Of a DNA stretch of 64,000 nt, positions 1-10,786 are shown one piece after another. The number at the start of each line of letters is the position of its first letter. Positions within the stretch are counted from its first letter, which is position 1. Below the pieces are notes generated by a model, which was not told the origin of the DNA, made no database searches, and saw only the letters and a list, made by a program, of their open reading frames with translations. Source of the stretch: Limnobacter humi (GTDB taxonomy: Bacteria; Pseudomonadota; Gammaproteobacteria; Burkholderiales; Burkholderiaceae_B); the NCBI RefSeq assembly GCF_024518835.1, contig NZ_JANIGO010000005.1, forward strand, positions 62,001 through 126,000, written 5' to 3'. Position numbers and translations under genes: made by a program.

Positions 1-695
1 AGACCGTGTTGGCACCGGTGGTGACCGCGCTGTTGTACCTCATGATTTTCAGCCACGTACTGGACGGCAAGGTAGAACCCTACCCCGGCGTGGGGTATGC
101 GGCATTTCTGGTGCCTGGTCTGGTCATGATGTCGGTCTTGCAAAATGCCTTCGCAAATTCTTCATCCAGCCTCATTCAATCCAAAATCACCGGCAACCTG
201 GTGTTTGTGTTGTTGCCCCCGTTGTCCCACTTTGAGTTTTTCAGTGCCTATGTATTGGCCTCCATGGTGCGTGGCGTGGCGGTCGGTTTGGGTGTGCTGG
301 CGGTCACGGTGGCGTTTGTAGGCCTGCACATGGCTCACCCTGGCTGGATTTTGGTTCATGCCGTGGTTGGCTCTGCCTTGTTGGGCACCATGGGTGTCAT
401 TGCCGGTATTTGGGCGGAAAAATTTGACCAACTGGCCGCTTTCCAGAACTTCATCATCATGCCAGCCACGTTTTTGTCAGGTGTGTTCTATTCCATTCAT
501 TCCCTGCCGGGCGTGTGGCAAACCGTGTCGCATTTCAACCCATTTTTCTACTTGATTGATGGCTTCCGGTATGGATTTTTTGGGGTCAGTGACGTGAGTC
601 CCTGGTTCAGTTTGGGTGTTGGCTTGGTTGCCTGGGCAATTTTGACCACGATTGCGCTGCGCATGGTCATCTCCGGCTACAAATTGAGGGGATAA
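1..695 (+). CDS. ABC-2 type transporter permease, 5' truncated by window edge
   Basis: Inner-membrane permease of an ABC-2 exporter, resembling E. coli YadH. The frame is open to the window edge (first full codon at 3), so the true start lies upstream; about 230 residues are visible against roughly 255 in YadH, so some 25 N-terminal residues are missing. Visible signs are a hydrophobic protein with about six membrane segments, a FLVPGLVMMSVLQNA block after the first extracytoplasmic loop, and the family C-terminal signature around LPGVWQTVSHFNPFFYLIDGFRYG. An internal GTG at 6 is not likely to be the start. The ATPase partner would be expected just upstream. Position before bolA and murA matches the conserved Mla/ABC-bolA-murA neighbourhood of proteobacteria. 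Substrate unknown. Confidence 0.85.
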   Translation, partial: TVLAPVVTALLYLMIFSHVLDGKVEPYPGVGYAAFLVPGLVMMSVLQNAFANSSSSLIQSKITGNLVFVLLPPLSHFEFFSAYVLASMVRGVAVGLGVLAVTVAFVGLHMAHPGWILVHAVVGSALLGTMGVIAGIWAEKFDQLAAFQNFIIMPATFLSGVFYSIHSLPGVWQTVSHFNPFFYLIDGFRYGFFGVSDVSPWFSLGVGLVAWAILTTIALRMVISGYKLRG

Positions 696-728
696 TAATG
701 CCGTTGAATCAATCAGATAGGAATTGCC

Positions 729-968
729 ATGTTGTTGCCTGAAACGGTGCGCGGTTACATCGCGCAAGGTCTGGACTGCGATCACCTGGAAGTCAGCGGT
801 GATGGCCAGCACTTCGAAGCCGTGATTGTGGCCAAAGCATTTGAGGGCCTGCGCGCTGTGCAGCGACATCAGAAGGTTTACGCAGTGCTGGGAGACCGGA
901 TGCGTGAAGAAATCCACGCCCTGTCCATGAAAACGCTGACGCCCGCTGAGTGGGCGCAGAACGCTTAA
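729..968 (+). CDS. ibaG: BolA/IbaG-family protein
   Basis: A 79-residue BolA-family protein. Members of the family partner with monothiol CGFS glutaredoxins in iron-sulfur trafficking or act in acid and envelope stress responses. The sequence has the BolA pattern: N-terminal helix, then [20 protein letters not shown] with strands around it, and a [18 protein letters not shown] segment near the C-terminus. It sits directly upstream of murA, as ibaG (yrbA) does in E. coli, which favours IbaG over BolA proper. The RBS AGGAATTG precedes the ATG. A CGFS glutaredoxin, the usual partner type, is encoded at 19.0-19.35 kb. Confidence 0.88.
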   Translation: MLLPETVRGYIAQGLDCDHLEVSGDGQHFEAVIVAKAFEGLRAVQRHQKVYAVLGDRMREEIHALSMKTLTPAEWAQNA

Positions 969-1000
969 AACAACACGTACACGAAAGGACAACCCCTTCC

Positions 1001-2257
1001 ATGGATTCGTTTCTGATCAAGGGCGGAAAACCCTTGCACGGCGAAGTGGCCATTTCTGGCGCCAAAAACGCTGCACTGCCCATTCTTTGTGCCAGCTTGC
1101 TGACGGCCGAGCCAGTGCAGGTGCACAACGTGCCGCGCCTGCGCGACATCAACACCTGCCTGCGATTGCTGGGCTCACTGGGTGTGCAGTGTTTCTGGCA
1201 CGGTGAAAATAGCCTGGCGTTGCGTGCTGAAGAAATTACAGAACCGGTGGCCAGTTACGACTTGGTGAAAACCATGCGCGCCAGCATCCTGGTGCTGGGC
1301 CCATTGCTTGCCCGGTTTGGCGAGGCCTCGGTCAGCTTGCCTGGTGGTTGTGCCATTGGCCAGCGCCCGGTGGACCAGCACATCAAAGGCTTGCAGGCCA
1401 TGGGTGCCGAAATCCACATCGAAAAGGGCTACATCCACGCCAAGGCCAAGCGCCTCAAAGGCGCACGGATTGTGACCGATATGGTCACCGTGACCGGCAC
1501 CGAAAACCTCATGATGGCTGCGGCGCTGGCCGAAGGCACCACCATCATCGAGAACGCAGCCCGTGAGCCTGAAGTGGTGGACCTGGGCAACATGCTGGTC
1601 AAAATGGGTGCGCAAATCGAGGGCATCGGCACTGACACACTCACCATTCACGGCGTGAAGCGCCTGAACGGTTGCACCCACACCGTGATGCCCGACCGCA
1701 TTGAGGCCGGCACATTCCTGTGTGCCGTGGCCGCCTGCGGCGGTGACATCACCTTGCACAATGCCGATGCGCCCAGCATGGATGCCACGCTGGAGAAACT
1801 GCGGATCGCCGGTTTGCAAATTGATGTGGATGGCAACAGCATTCGCGCCATCATGGAGGGCCGCCCCAAAGCTGTGGGGGCGCGAACAGCCCCGTTCCCG
1901 GGATTTGCCACCGATATGCAGGCCCAATTGATGGCTGTTAACTGTGTGGCTGACGGCACGTCCATCATCAACGAGACCATTTTCGAAAACCGCTTCATGC
2001 ATGTGCAGGAACTGGTCCGTCTGGGCGCCAACATTGAAATTGAGGGCCACACTGCTGTCGTGAAAGGTGTTCCGAAGCTGGAAGGGGCGCAGGTGATGGC
2101 CACGGATCTGCGTGCATCGGCTGGCTTGGTGATCGCCGGATTGGTGGCGGCCGACGAAACCCGCATCGACCGGATTTATCACCTCGACCGAGGCTATGAC
2201 AGAATGGAAGAGAAACTGCGCAAACTGGGCGCTGATGTGAAGCGAGTGGCGGAATGA
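1001..2257 (+). CDS. murA: UDP-N-acetylglucosamine 1-carboxyvinyltransferase
   Basis: Cytoplasmic enzyme of the first committed step of peptidoglycan synthesis: transfer of enolpyruvate from PEP to UDP-GlcNAc. The start at 1001 ([16 protein letters not shown]) has the RBS GAAAGGAC and gives 418 residues, the usual length. An upstream in-frame start at 950 would overlap bolA and lacks homology. The N-terminal [10 protein letters not shown] block binds UDP-GlcNAc. The active-site loop reads [19 protein letters not shown], including the cysteine that forms the PEP adduct and is the fosfomycin target. The stop overlaps the hisG start (ATGA), so the gene is translationally coupled to the histidine operon. 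Confidence 0.97.
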   Translation: MDSFLIKGGKPLHGEVAISGAKNAALPILCASLLTAEPVQVHNVPRLRDINTCLRLLGSLGVQCFWHGENSLALRAEEITEPVASYDLVKTMRASILVLGPLLARFGEASVSLPGGCAIGQRPVDQHIKGLQAMGAEIHIEKGYIHAKAKRLKGARIVTDMVTVTGTENLMMAAALAEGTTIIENAAREPEVVDLGNMLVKMGAQIEGIGTDTLTIHGVKRLNGCTHTVMPDRIEAGTFLCAVAACGGDITLHNADAPSMDATLEKLRIAGLQIDVDGNSIRAIMEGRPKAVGARTAPFPGFATDMQAQLMAVNCVADGTSIINETIFENRFMHVQELVRLGANIEIEGHTAVVKGVPKLEGAQVMATDLRASAGLVIAGLVAADETRIDRIYHLDRGYDRMEEKLRKLGADVKRVAE

Positions 2258-2904
2258 TTACGCTGGCATTGTCCAAAGGCCGAATTTTTGAAGAAACCAT
2301 GCCCCTGCTGGAGAAGGCGGGCATTGTGCCGACCGAGGATCCAGAAAAGTCCAGAAAACTGATCATCGGCACCAATAAGCCGGATGTCCGCATCATCATT
2401 GTGCGTGCCACCGATGTGCCCACCTACGTGCAACATGGCGCGGCAGACCTGGGTGTGGCCGGCAAAGATGTCTTGATTGAGCATTCAGGCGCCGGTTTGT
2501 ACCAGCCCATGGACTTGAACATCGCCAAATGTCGATTGTGCGTGGCCGCCCCGGAAGGCTTTGATTACCAGAGCGCCGTGAAGCAAGGTGCCCGCTTGCG
2601 AATAGCCACCAAGTATGTCAACAGTGCGCGTGAGCATTTTGCCAACCGTGGCGTGCATGTTGACCTCATCAAGCTGTACGGTTCCATGGAACTGGCGCCG
2701 CTGGTGGGTTTGGCCGATGCCATCGTGGATTTGGTCTCGACCGGTTCAACCCTGCGCGCCAACAAGCTGGTGGAGGTCGAAGAAATTTGTGATATTTCGT
2801 CGCGTTTGGTGGTGAACCGTGCGGCGTTGAAAATGAAAGTTGAGCACTTGCAACCCATTTTGGACGTGTTTGCGCAGGCCGTCAGTGGACCGTCAAGCGT
2901 TTAA
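2254..2904 (+). CDS. hisG: ATP phosphoribosyltransferase, short-form catalytic subunit
   Basis: First enzyme of histidine synthesis, condensing ATP with PRPP. At 216 residues it is the short form (HisG-S), lacking the C-terminal histidine-binding regulatory domain of long HisG. Family knowledge says short HisG needs the HisZ subunit, a HisRS paralogue, for activity and feedback control. HisZ is not in this window and should be elsewhere in the genome. Diagnostic blocks are [19 protein letters not shown] at the N-terminus and [18 protein letters not shown] (PRPP-binding region). Overlaps the murA stop by 4 nt and heads the his cluster. Confidence 0.96.
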   Translation: MITLALSKGRIFEETMPLLEKAGIVPTEDPEKSRKLIIGTNKPDVRIIIVRATDVPTYVQHGAADLGVAGKDVLIEHSGAGLYQPMDLNIAKCRLCVAAPEGFDYQSAVKQGARLRIATKYVNSAREHFANRGVHVDLIKLYGSMELAPLVGLADAIVDLVSTGSTLRANKLVEVEEICDISSRLVVNRAALKMKVEHLQPILDVFAQAVSGPSSV

Positions 2905-2959
2905 AGCACACTGTTGTGAAGTCGTGGTAGTACCCAGTAGCACCCTGAACAGGAATTGA

Positions 2960-4285
2960 ATGATGTCCTCCCAAATTCGCCGTTTGTCCACCTCAGACGC
3001 CAACTTTGCCGAGCAGTTTCGGGCACTGCTCGCCTATGAAGAACAGCGCGATCCCCATGTGGAAGGGGCTGTGGCTGACATTGTTCAGGCGGTTCGAACC
3101 CGTGGCGATGCTGCGTTGCTGGAGTTCACCGAACAATTTGACCGTGTGAAAGCGGATTCGGCCGCGGCGCTTGAAATTCCTGCGACTGAACTGAAACAGG
3201 CTTTTGATACGCTGGATACAGCCCAAAAGGATGCTTTGAAGGTTGCCGCCCAGCGGGTGCGTGCCTTCCACGAGCGGCAGGTTGCAGAAAGCTGGGAATT
3301 CACCGAAGCCGATGGCACACGCTTGGGGCAGCGGGTAACACCGCTGGACCGTGCTGGCCTGTATGTGCCGGGTGGCAAGGCTGCTTATCCGTCGTCGGTG
3401 CTCATGAATGCAGTGCCCGCCAAGGTGGCGGGTGTGAAGGAAGTCATAATGGTGGTGCCCACGCCCAGCGGTGTGAAAAACCAGATGGTATTGGCCGCCG
3501 CCCACTTGGCGGGTGTAGACCGAGTGTTCACCATTGGTGGTGCGCAGGCGGTTGCCGCGCTGGCCTACGGCACGCAAACCGTGCCGCGCGTTGACAAAAT
3601 TGTCGGGCCAGGCAACGCCTACGTGGCCGAGGCCAAGCGACGCGTGTTTGGTGCCGTGGGCATCGACATGATTGCCGGACCATCGGAGATTTTGGTGATC
3701 TGCGATGGCAGTACCAACCCCGACTGGATTGCGATGGACTTGTTCAGTCAGGCTGAGCACGATGAAATGGCACAGTCGATCTTGCTGTCGCCCAACAAGG
3801 AATTTCTGGACCACGTGCAGGCCAGCATCAAACGGCTCATGGACACCATGCCAAGGGCCACCGTGATTGCCACATCCCTGAAAAACAGGGGTGCGCTGAT
3901 TCACGTGGCCAGCATGGATGAAGCCTGCGAACTGAGCAACCAGATTGCCCCTGAGCATTTGGAATTGTCGGTTGAAGACCCTGATGCTTGGGTGGGCAAA
4001 TTGCGCCATGCCGGTGCCATCTTCATGGGCCCGTACAGCAGTGAATCCTTGGGCGATTACTGCGCTGGGCCAAACCACGTGTTGCCCACTGCAGGCACCG
4101 CCCGTTTCAGTTCGCCGTTGGGCGTGTACGACTTTCAAAAACGCAGCAGCATCATTTTCGCCAGTCGGGAAGGCGCCAGCACACTGGGTGAAGTGGCTGC
4201 CGAATTGGCCTATGGTGAAGGCTTGCCCGCCCATGCCCGCTCTGCGGAGTATCGCGTCGGCCCCAAATTTAAGAAAGTCAACTGA
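2960..4285 (+). CDS. hisD: Histidinol dehydrogenase
   Basis: Zn-dependent NAD enzyme oxidising histidinol to histidine, the last two pathway steps. The 441 residues match the family length. Recognisable blocks are [20 protein letters not shown], the [17 protein letters not shown] segment, [14 protein letters not shown], the metal and catalytic region [15 protein letters not shown], and the late IAPEHLEL glutamate/histidine motif. Two consecutive ATGs (2960, 2963) follow the RBS AGGAATTG; either could be used. A 55-nt gap separates it from hisG and the operon continues into hisC. Confidence 0.97.
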   Translation: MMSSQIRRLSTSDANFAEQFRALLAYEEQRDPHVEGAVADIVQAVRTRGDAALLEFTEQFDRVKADSAAALEIPATELKQAFDTLDTAQKDALKVAAQRVRAFHERQVAESWEFTEADGTRLGQRVTPLDRAGLYVPGGKAAYPSSVLMNAVPAKVAGVKEVIMVVPTPSGVKNQMVLAAAHLAGVDRVFTIGGAQAVAALAYGTQTVPRVDKIVGPGNAYVAEAKRRVFGAVGIDMIAGPSEILVICDGSTNPDWIAMDLFSQAEHDEMAQSILLSPNKEFLDHVQASIKRLMDTMPRATVIATSLKNRGALIHVASMDEACELSNQIAPEHLELSVEDPDAWVGKLRHAGAIFMGPYSSESLGDYCAGPNHVLPTAGTARFSSPLGVYDFQKRSSIIFASREGASTLGEVAAELAYGEGLPAHARSAEYRVGPKFKKVN

Positions 4286-4296
4286 AGGCGCAACCC

Positions 4297-5388
4297 ATGA
4301 GCCTGATGCAAAAAACAGTTCGCACCGATGTGCAAGCCACGCAAGCCTATGTGGTGGCCCCGGCGCAGGGCATGGTCAAACTGGACGCCATGGAAAACCC
4401 CCAGGGCATGCCCGCTGCATTGCAGGACGCCTTGGCTGAAGCACTGAAGACGGTTGCACTGAACCGCTACCCGGAACCCAAAGCGGCGGCACTGGAAGCC
4501 GCTTTGCGGGCGCATTCCGATATTCCAAAGGCAGCGCAGGTGTTGTTTGGTAATGGTTCGGATGAGCTGATTGATCTCATTATTCGGGCTTGTTGCATGC
4601 CTGGCGACGTGGTGATGTCGCCCGTGCCCACCTTTGTGATGTATGCGGTGTACAGCCAGTGGAGCCACGCCCAATTCGTGGGTGTGGACCTCAATCCCGA
4701 TTTCACGCTCAATATGCCCGCCTTGTTGAAAGCCATGTCGACCCACCAACCCAAGGTGGTGTTTTTGGCTTACCCCAACAACCCCACCGGCGTGGCCTTG
4801 CGCGAAGCCGAAATTGTTCAGGTGGTGAAGGCCGCACCAGGCTTGGTGGTGGTGGACGAGGCCTATGAAGCCTTTGCCGATGCATCCTTTATGTCCCGGG
4901 TACTGGAGTTTCCCAACGTGCTGGTGCTGCGCACCTTCTCCAAACTGGGCTTGGCGGGTGTTCGGCTGGGTTACGCAGTGGCCAGCAGTGCCTGGGCCGA
5001 GCAAATTGACAAAGTGCGCCCCCCTTACAATGTGAATGTGCTCACCCGCACCGCAGTGGAGTTTGCCTTGACTCACTTTGAGGCCTTTGAGGCCCAGGCG
5101 GCCCAATTGAAGGCCAACCGGGAAACGTTGCGCGAAGCGCTCCAAAGCCTGCGAAATCCGCAGTTAGTCGTGGAAGTGTTTGATTCTTGCGCCAATTTCT
5201 TGCTGTTCAGGCTGCCAAATGCATGGGAAGTCTTTGAAGGCCTGAAAAAGAAAGGTATCTTGATCAAGTACGTGGGCAAGGCGCACCCCCTGTTGGCAGA
5301 CTGCCTGCGGGTCACCGTGAGCACTGACCACGAAAACCAGCAATTTCTGGATGCACTGAAACAAACCCTGGCCGAACTGGCCCAATAG
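4297..5388 (+). CDS. hisC: Histidinol-phosphate aminotransferase
   Basis: PLP enzyme converting imidazole acetol phosphate to histidinol phosphate. The 363-residue class I/II aminotransferase fold is visible: NPQGMP near the N-terminus, [13 protein letters not shown] (cofactor phosphate region), YPNNPTGV with the PLP-ring asparagine, [10 protein letters not shown] with the PLP aspartate and tyrosine, and [16 protein letters not shown] carrying the Schiff-base lysine. It lies 11 nt after hisD and 32 nt before hisB, so it is operonic. Confidence 0.96.
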   Translation: MSLMQKTVRTDVQATQAYVVAPAQGMVKLDAMENPQGMPAALQDALAEALKTVALNRYPEPKAAALEAALRAHSDIPKAAQVLFGNGSDELIDLIIRACCMPGDVVMSPVPTFVMYAVYSQWSHAQFVGVDLNPDFTLNMPALLKAMSTHQPKVVFLAYPNNPTGVALREAEIVQVVKAAPGLVVVDEAYEAFADASFMSRVLEFPNVLVLRTFSKLGLAGVRLGYAVASSAWAEQIDKVRPPYNVNVLTRTAVEFALTHFEAFEAQAAQLKANRETLREALQSLRNPQLVVEVFDSCANFLLFRLPNAWEVFEGLKKKGILIKYVGKAHPLLADCLRVTVSTDHENQQFLDALKQTLAELAQ

Positions 5389-5420
5389 GCGGCCCAATAA
5401 GCCGCAGAACCCAAATTATC

Positions 5421-6008
5421 ATGAGAACCGCCGAAGTCACGCGCAATACCCTGGAAACCCAAATCACCGTCAAGATCAACCTCGACGGCACGGGTGAGAA
5501 GCACCTCGACACGGGCGTGCCATTTCTCGACCACATGCTGGACCAAATTGCGCGCCATGGCCTGTTCGATCTGCACATCGTAGCCAAGGGCGACCTCCAC
5601 ATTGATGCCCACCACACCGTTGAAGACACGGGCATCACCTTGGGCATGGCCTTTGCCAAAGCGCTGGGGGATAAAAAAGGAATCGTCCGTTACGGCCACA
5701 GCTATGTGCCCTTGGATGAGGCTTTGTCGCGTGTTGTGATTGATTTGTCGGGCCGTCCAGGTCTGCACATGGATGTCGATTTCACACGCGCGGCCATTGG
5801 CCAGTACGATGTGGACCTCACCTTCGAGTTTTTCCAGGGTTTTGTGAACCATGCGCTGGCCACGCTCCATATCGACAACCTGAAAGGCAAAAATGCCCAC
5901 CACCAGTGCGAGACCATCTTCAAAGCCTTCGGTCGTGCCTTGCGCATGGCAGTTGCGCATGATGAACGCCAACAGGGCATGATCCCCAGCACCAAGGGCG
6001 CGCTGTGA
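5421..6008 (+). CDS. hisB: Imidazoleglycerol-phosphate dehydratase
   Basis: Mn-dependent dehydratase of the histidine pathway. At 195 residues it is the monofunctional form, without the histidinol-phosphatase domain fused in enterobacteria. The two histidine-rich metal motifs are clear: [13 protein letters not shown] and [14 protein letters not shown], followed later by a second pair around [15 protein letters not shown] and [18 protein letters not shown] separate histidinol-phosphate phosphatase is needed and is not in this window. The stop overlaps the hisH GTG start (GTGA). Confidence 0.96.
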   Translation: MRTAEVTRNTLETQITVKINLDGTGEKHLDTGVPFLDHMLDQIARHGLFDLHIVAKGDLHIDAHHTVEDTGITLGMAFAKALGDKKGIVRYGHSYVPLDEALSRVVIDLSGRPGLHMDVDFTRAAIGQYDVDLTFEFFQGFVNHALATLHIDNLKGKNAHHQCETIFKAFGRALRMAVAHDERQQGMIPSTKGAL

Positions 6009-6646
6009 CCACTTTGCGAACTGTGGCCGTGGTGGACTACGGCATGGGTAACTTGCGTTCTGTGGCGCAGGCACTTCAGCATGTCAAATTGGAGAGCCAG
6101 GAGATTTGCATCACCAGCGAGCCGTCGGTGATTGATGCTGCCGACCGTGTGGTGTTGCCCGGTCAGGGTGCCATGCCCGATTGCATGCGCGCCATCCGCG
6201 ACAGTGGGGTTCTGGAAGCGGTGTATCGCGCCGCAACCAACAAACCCCTGTTTGGCGTGTGCGTGGGCGAGCAAATGATGCTGGAGCGCAGCCACGAGGG
6301 GCCTGCCGATAGCCTTGGTCTTTTCAAGGGCGAAGTCATCCGTTTTGACCCCACCAAAACCACGCAGCAGGGCCTCAAAGTGCCGCACATGGGCTGGAAC
6401 CGGGTGTACCGCGCCAAACCCCATGCGTTGTGGGACGGTATTGACGATGGTGCCTGGTTCTATTTCGTCCACAGCTACCACGCACAGCCCGCCAATCACG
6501 CAGATGTTGCAGCGGAGTCAGACTATGGCTTGCGCTTTACCTGTGCGATCGCACGGGATAACATCTTTGCAACACAGTTTCACCCCGAGAAGAGTGCACA
6601 CGACGGCTTGCGCCTGTATGCCAACTTTTTGCGCTGGAACCCCTGA
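6005..6646 (+). CDS. hisH: Imidazole glycerol phosphate synthase, glutaminase subunit
   Basis: Class I glutamine amidotransferase that supplies ammonia to HisF. The catalytic cysteine is about residue 86 in GVCVGEQMM (the usual form is GICLGMQ), and His193/Glu195 lie in QFHPEKS. N-terminal [14 protein letters not shown] and the oxyanion-region PGQGAM are typical. The start is a GTG overlapping the hisB stop, giving 213 residues. It is separated from hisF by hisA, the common order H-A-F. Confidence 0.96.
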   Translation: MTTLRTVAVVDYGMGNLRSVAQALQHVKLESQEICITSEPSVIDAADRVVLPGQGAMPDCMRAIRDSGVLEAVYRAATNKPLFGVCVGEQMMLERSHEGPADSLGLFKGEVIRFDPTKTTQQGLKVPHMGWNRVYRAKPHALWDGIDDGAWFYFVHSYHAQPANHADVAAESDYGLRFTCAIARDNIFATQFHPEKSAHDGLRLYANFLRWNP

Positions 6647-6699
6647 AACCCGGACAACGACCGTTTTCTGACCACTCGAACAACACTACAGACAGTCTC

Positions 6700-7449
6700 A
6701 TGTTACTCATTCCAGCAATCGACCTGAAAGACGGTCAATGTGTGCGCCTGAAGCAAGGCAATATGGATGACCCCACCATTTTTTCGGCAGATCCAGTCGA
6801 AATGGCCATGAAATGGGTCAATGCCGGTGCCCGGCGCCTTCACTTGGTTGACCTGAACGGTGCGGTCGCTGGCAAGCCGGTGAACGAGGCGGTCATCATT
6901 GACATCCTGGATGCAGTGGGTGGACAGATTCCTGTTCAACTGGGCGGTGGCATTCGCGACCTGGACACCATTGAGCGGTACCTCGACGATGGTTTGAGCT
7001 ATGTGATCATTGGCACGGCAGCCGTGAAAAACCCCGGCTTCCTGCACGATGCCTGTGGCGCATTTCCGGGGCAGATTATCGTGGGGCTTGACGCCAAAGA
7101 CGGCAAAGTAGCCACCGATGGCTGGAGCAAGATTTCCGGTCACGATGTGGTTGATTTGGCCCAGAAATACGAGAACTACGGCGTGGAAGCCATCATTTAC
7201 ACCGACATTGGACGCGACGGTATGTTGGGCGGCGTGAACATTGAAGCCACGGTGCGCTTGGCCAATGCACTCACCATTCCGGTGATTGCGTCGGGTGGTG
7301 TGACTAACCTCGACGATGTTCGCCAACTGTGTGGCGTTGAGCACGAAGGCATCATGGGCGCCATTTGTGGCCGTTCCATCTATGAAGGCACGCTGGACTT
7401 TGCCAAGGGCCAAGCCCTGGCCGATGAGCTGAACGGAAAATCCTACTGA
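6700..7449 (+). CDS. hisA: ProFAR isomerase (HisA)
   Basis: TIM-barrel isomerase opening the ribose of ProFAR to PRFAR. The 249 residues carry [15 protein letters not shown] with the first catalytic aspartate, VQLGGGIRD and [13 protein letters not shown] phosphate-binding loops, and [12 protein letters not shown] with the second-half aspartate. Related to HisF downstream by the ancient half-barrel duplication. Its stop shares one base with the hisF start. Confidence 0.97.
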   Translation: MLLIPAIDLKDGQCVRLKQGNMDDPTIFSADPVEMAMKWVNAGARRLHLVDLNGAVAGKPVNEAVIIDILDAVGGQIPVQLGGGIRDLDTIERYLDDGLSYVIIGTAAVKNPGFLHDACGAFPGQIIVGLDAKDGKVATDGWSKISGHDVVDLAQKYENYGVEAIIYTDIGRDGMLGGVNIEATVRLANALTIPVIASGGVTNLDDVRQLCGVEHEGIMGAICGRSIYEGTLDFAKGQALADELNGKSY

Positions 7450-8213
7450 TGTTGGCCAGCCGCATCATTCCCTGTCTGGACGTGACGGCAGGTCGCGTGG
7501 TGAAAGGGGTGAACTTCGTTGAACTGCGGGATGCCGGAGACCCGGTGGAAATTGCACGTCGTTACGATGAGCAAGGCGCCGATGAACTCACCTTTCTGGA
7601 CATCACGGCCAGCAGCGACCAGCGCGACATCATTTTGCATGTGATCGAGTCGGTGGCCTCGCAGGTGTTTATCCCGCTCACCGTGGGTGGTGGTGTTCGG
7701 AAAGTGGAAGATGTGCGTCGCCTGTTGAATGCAGGTGCCGACAAAATCAGCATCAACACGTCGGCGGTGGTTAATCCCGATTTGGTGAGCGATGCAACGG
7801 CCAAATATGGGTCTCAGTGCATCGTCGTTGCCATCGACGCCAAAGAAAAGTCCAATGGTGAGCCTGGCTGGGAGGTGTATACCCACGGTGGTCGCAACCC
7901 CACCGGGTTGGATGCAGTGGAGTGGGCTCGCAACATGCAGGCCCGTGGCGCCGGTGAAATTCTGCTGACCAGCATGGACCGGGATGGAACCAAGATTGGT
8001 TTTAATTTGGGCCTAACCCGTGCTGTGGCTGATGCGGTAGACATTCCCGTGATTGCCTCTGGCGGTGTGGGTAACCTCGACCATTTGGTCGACGGCGTGT
8101 TGGACGGGCATGCCAGTGCTGTGTTGGCCGCCAGCATTTTTCACTACGGCGAATACACGGTACAGCAAGCCAAAGCCCACATGGCCAAGGCGGGTATCAC
8201 GGTTCGCTTGTAA
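7449..8213 (+). CDS. hisF: Imidazole glycerol phosphate synthase, cyclase subunit
   Basis: TIM-barrel cyclase that uses HisH-derived ammonia to form imidazole glycerol phosphate and AICAR. The 254-residue protein has [18 protein letters not shown] with the catalytic aspartate, [20 protein letters not shown] with the second aspartate, [14 protein letters not shown] and [12 protein letters not shown] phosphate loops. The TGATG overlap with hisA indicates coupled translation. Confidence 0.97.
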   Translation: MLASRIIPCLDVTAGRVVKGVNFVELRDAGDPVEIARRYDEQGADELTFLDITASSDQRDIILHVIESVASQVFIPLTVGGGVRKVEDVRRLLNAGADKISINTSAVVNPDLVSDATAKYGSQCIVVAIDAKEKSNGEPGWEVYTHGGRNPTGLDAVEWARNMQARGAGEILLTSMDRDGTKIGFNLGLTRAVADAVDIPVIASGGVGNLDHLVDGVLDGHASAVLAASIFHYGEYTVQQAKAHMAKAGITVRL

Positions 8214-8222
8214 GGTATCGGC

Positions 8223-8651
8223 ATGAGCAAGGATGTGGTGATCACCGACAACTGGCTGGACAGCGTCGCCTTTGATGACCAAGGATTGGTCACTGTGGTG
8301 GCGCAGGATTACCTGAGCAAACGCGTGCTCATGGTGGCCTGGATGAATCGCCAGGCTCTGGAGATCACTGCCAAGACCCGCTTTGCAACGTATTTTTCAC
8401 GTTCACGCAATAAACTCTGGCACAAAGGTGAGGAAAGCGGAAACCAGCAAAAAGTGCACGACATTCGCCTGGACTGTGATGGCGATGTGATTGTTTTGCT
8501 GGTGGAGCAAGTGGGTGGCATTGCCTGCCACACTGGCCGTGAAAGTTGCTTTTACTATGCCTTGGAAACCAATGCCCAAGGCCAACCTGCTTGGGTTGCC
8601 CAGGACCCTGTGTTGAAAGACCCGGCCGAGATGTATCGGCCATCCAAGTGA
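8223..8651 (+). CDS. hisI: Phosphoribosyl-AMP cyclohydrolase
   Basis: Zn/Mg hydrolase opening the adenine ring of PR-AMP. At 142 residues it is monofunctional, with HisE encoded separately next door. Family blocks are [31 protein letters not shown], the metal-binding [11 protein letters not shown] and [14 protein letters not shown] carrying the conserved cysteines. Only 5 nt separate it from hisE. Confidence 0.96.
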   Translation: MSKDVVITDNWLDSVAFDDQGLVTVVAQDYLSKRVLMVAWMNRQALEITAKTRFATYFSRSRNKLWHKGEESGNQQKVHDIRLDCDGDVIVLLVEQVGGIACHTGRESCFYYALETNAQGQPAWVAQDPVLKDPAEMYRPSK

Positions 8652-8656
8652 ACCGC

Positions 8657-8995
8657 ATGACAAATACACCCAATTCCACCGACTTGCTCGCCCGGCTTAC
8701 CGAGGTTCTGGAGGAGCGCAAACAGGCTGATCCCGAACAGTCGTATGTTGCCAAGCTTCACAAAAAAGGGCAGGACGCCATTCTGAAGAAAATTGGCGAA
8801 GAGGCCTGTGAATTGGTGATGGCCTCCAAAGACCAGGACAAAACCAAAGTGGTCTATGAAACGGCAGACCTCTGGTTTCACAGCCTGGTGGCCTTGTCAT
8901 GGCACGGCTTGACAGCCGCCGATGTGCTGGCTGAGCTGGACCGCCGGATGGGGTTGTCCGGTTTGGCTGAAAAGGCCAGTCGCAAAGAACAATGA
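8657..8995 (+). CDS. hisE: Phosphoribosyl-ATP pyrophosphatase
   Basis: MazG-like all-alpha pyrophosphatase converting PR-ATP to PR-AMP. The start at 8657 ([14 protein letters not shown]) gives 112 residues, as usual for stand-alone HisE; a longer upstream frame merely reads through hisI. The metal-binding EExxE-type helix appears as [14 protein letters not shown], followed by [15 protein letters not shown]. Last true histidine gene of the cluster. Confidence 0.95.
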   Translation: MTNTPNSTDLLARLTEVLEERKQADPEQSYVAKLHKKGQDAILKKIGEEACELVMASKDQDKTKVVYETADLWFHSLVALSWHGLTAADVLAELDRRMGLSGLAEKASRKEQ

Positions 8996-9008
8996 GGGGA
9001 ATGACACT

Positions 9009-9362
9009 GTGAGCAACTGCATATTCTGCAAAATCGTGGCAGGGGAAATCCCTAGCAGAAAAGTGTACGAGGATGAGGATATCCTCGCGTTTCACGACAT
9101 CAATCCGGCGGCGCCTGTGCATTTTCTGATCATCCCGAAAAAGCACATTCCCACACTGGCCGATGCCACACCGGAAGACATCCCGGTGCTGGGCAAAATC
9201 ATGGCCATGGCAGGCAAGCTGGCCCAGCAAGAAGGGTGTGCGGACGGTTTTCGCACCATCGTGAACACAGGTCGGGTGGGCTGTCAGGAGGTGTATCATT
9301 TGCATGTGCATATCCTGGGTGGCACACAGCCTTTGGGCCCCATGCTGATGAAACATTCGTGA
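9009..9362 (+). CDS. hinT: HIT-family purine nucleoside phosphoramidase (HinT-like)
   Basis: Histidine-triad protein of 117 residues starting from GTG at 9009 (VSNCIFCKI), with GAGGGGA-like RBS just upstream; an ATG at 9001 is in another frame. The triad reads YHLHVHILGG, and the N-terminal CIFCKIVAGEIPS is typical of HinT. Members hydrolyse nucleoside phosphoramidates and adenylates. A HIT gene between hisE and tatA is common in betaproteobacteria. No direct role in histidine synthesis is implied. Confidence 0.93.
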   Translation: MSNCIFCKIVAGEIPSRKVYEDEDILAFHDINPAAPVHFLIIPKKHIPTLADATPEDIPVLGKIMAMAGKLAQQEGCADGFRTIVNTGRVGCQEVYHLHVHILGGTQPLGPMLMKHS

Positions 9363-9424
9363 TCTGGTCAAGTCCAATTCAGATCAAACTTTCCAAACAA
9401 GCGTATTCGATTGAGGAGTAAACC

Positions 9425-9652
9425 ATGGGTTCTTTCAGTATTTGGCACTGGCTGATTGTGCTGGTCATCGTCATGCTGGTGTTTGGCACCAAGAAACTGC
9501 GCAACATTGGGTCAGACCTGGGTGGTGCTGTGAAAGGCTTCAAGGAAGGCATGCGCGAAGGCACGGCCGAAGCCAATGAGTCGGCCAAAATTGCCGATGC
9601 ATCGGCCAACAAAGCCAACACCATTGATGTTGAAGCCAAAGAAAAACACTAA
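9425..9652 (+). CDS. tatA: Twin-arginine translocase subunit TatA
   Basis: Small pore-forming component of the Tat system for folded proteins. The 75 residues have one N-terminal membrane helix ([19 protein letters not shown]) followed by an [20 protein letters not shown] amphipathic helix, both diagnostic, and an acidic/lysine tail. RBS GAGGAG lies upstream of 9425. Start of the tatABC operon. The Rieske protein at 13.5 kb is a likely Tat client. Confidence 0.95.
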   Translation: MGSFSIWHWLIVLVIVMLVFGTKKLRNIGSDLGGAVKGFKEGMREGTAEANESAKIADASANKANTIDVEAKEKH

Positions 9653-9696
9653 AACAATTCTGAACAGCAGTTCATTCCCATCCGGCAGCGCGCACC

Positions 9697-10050
9697 ATGT
9701 TTGACATTGGTTTTTCTGAATTGATTGTGATTGCCGTGGTGGCACTGGTCGTGATTGGGCCGGAGAAACTGCCCAAAGTGGCCCGAACCGTGGGCCACCT
9801 GCTGGGCAGGGCGCAGCGCTATGTCAACGACGTCAAAAGCGAGATCAACCGCGAGATGGAGCTGGATGAACTGCGCAAGCTGCAGGCAGAAATGCAGGAT
9901 GCGGCCCGGAAGGTGGAGACCGATGTTCAAACCACCCTGCGGGATGCAGAAAGCCAGGTGAACCAGACCGTGAAAAACATCGAGGACGACGTGGCTGAGC
10001 TGGAAAAAGCCCCCGCAGTGCAGGACGGCCCTCACAAGCCCACACCATGA
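9697..10050 (+). CDS. tatB: Twin-arginine translocase subunit TatB
   Basis: Substrate-receptor partner of TatC. The 117 residues begin [31 protein letters not shown], the TatB-specific pattern with a glutamate in the membrane helix and GPEKLP at its end, then a long charged amphipathic and coiled region. The stop overlaps the tatC start (ATGA). Confidence 0.95.
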   Translation: MFDIGFSELIVIAVVALVVIGPEKLPKVARTVGHLLGRAQRYVNDVKSEINREMELDELRKLQAEMQDAARKVETDVQTTLRDAESQVNQTVKNIEDDVAELEKAPAVQDGPHKPTP

Positions 10051-10784
10051 ACCAACAAGAGAATTTCATCAGCCACCTGGTTGAACTGCGGGACCGCCTG
10101 CTGCGCTCCATCATTGGATTCGCCATCGTGTTTGTGGCACTCATGATGTACCCGGGCGCGGCCCACATCTTTGATTTGCTTGCACAACCCATTCAGTCGG
10201 CGTTGCCCCAAGGCACCAAGATGATTGCCACTGGCGTGATCACGCCGTTCATGGTGCCCATCAAACTGACTGCCATGGTGGCATTTGTCATGTCGTTGCC
10301 GTGGACGCTGTATCAAATCTGGGCTTTTGTTGCGCCGGGTTTGTACCAGCATGAAAAGCGCATGGCCTTGCCCATCATTGTGTCCAGCACCATTTTGTTT
10401 TTGAGTGGCATCGCGTTTTGCCATTTCATCGTGTTTGGCAAAGTGTTTGCCTTCATCAATGAATTCGCGCCGTCCAGCATTACGCCCGCACCGGACATTG
10501 AAGCCTACATGAGCTTTGTGCTGACCATGTTCATGGCTTTTGGTGTGACGTTCGAAGTGCCGATTGTGGTGGTGGTGCTGGTTTATCTGGGTGTGGTCAC
10601 GGTCGAAAAACTGGTCGATATTCGCGGCTATGTGATCGTGGCAGCGTTCATCATTGCGGCCGTGGTTACCCCGCCAGACGTGATGTCGCAGTTGTTCCTC
10701 GCTGTGCCCATTTGCTTGTTGTACGAGTTGGGTATTTTGGCTGCCCGCATGGTGGGCCGAAAGCGGCAGGAAATTCTGGAATAA
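10047..10784 (+). CDS. tatC: Twin-arginine translocase subunit TatC
   Basis: Six-span inner-membrane receptor for twin-arginine signal peptides. The 245 residues start [19 protein letters not shown], with the conserved HLxELRxR signature; [21 protein letters not shown] and [18 protein letters not shown] are also typical, and [10 protein letters not shown] marks the last segments. Translationally coupled to tatB. No clear terminator follows. Confidence 0.96.
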   Translation: MNQQENFISHLVELRDRLLRSIIGFAIVFVALMMYPGAAHIFDLLAQPIQSALPQGTKMIATGVITPFMVPIKLTAMVAFVMSLPWTLYQIWAFVAPGLYQHEKRMALPIIVSSTILFLSGIAFCHFIVFGKVFAFINEFAPSSITPAPDIEAYMSFVLTMFMAFGVTFEVPIVVVVLVYLGVVTVEKLVDIRGYVIVAAFIIAAVVTPPDVMSQLFLAVPICLLYELGILAARMVGRKRQEILE

Positions 10785-10786
10785 GG

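Noticed and set aside
950-1000. Upstream in-frame start for murA
   Set aside because: Adds 17 residues without family similarity and overlaps the BolA gene; the RBS favours 1001.
1175-2182. 335-codon minus-strand frame opposite murA
   Set aside because: Shadow frame with histidine-rich composition typical of antisense to GC-rich coding sequence.
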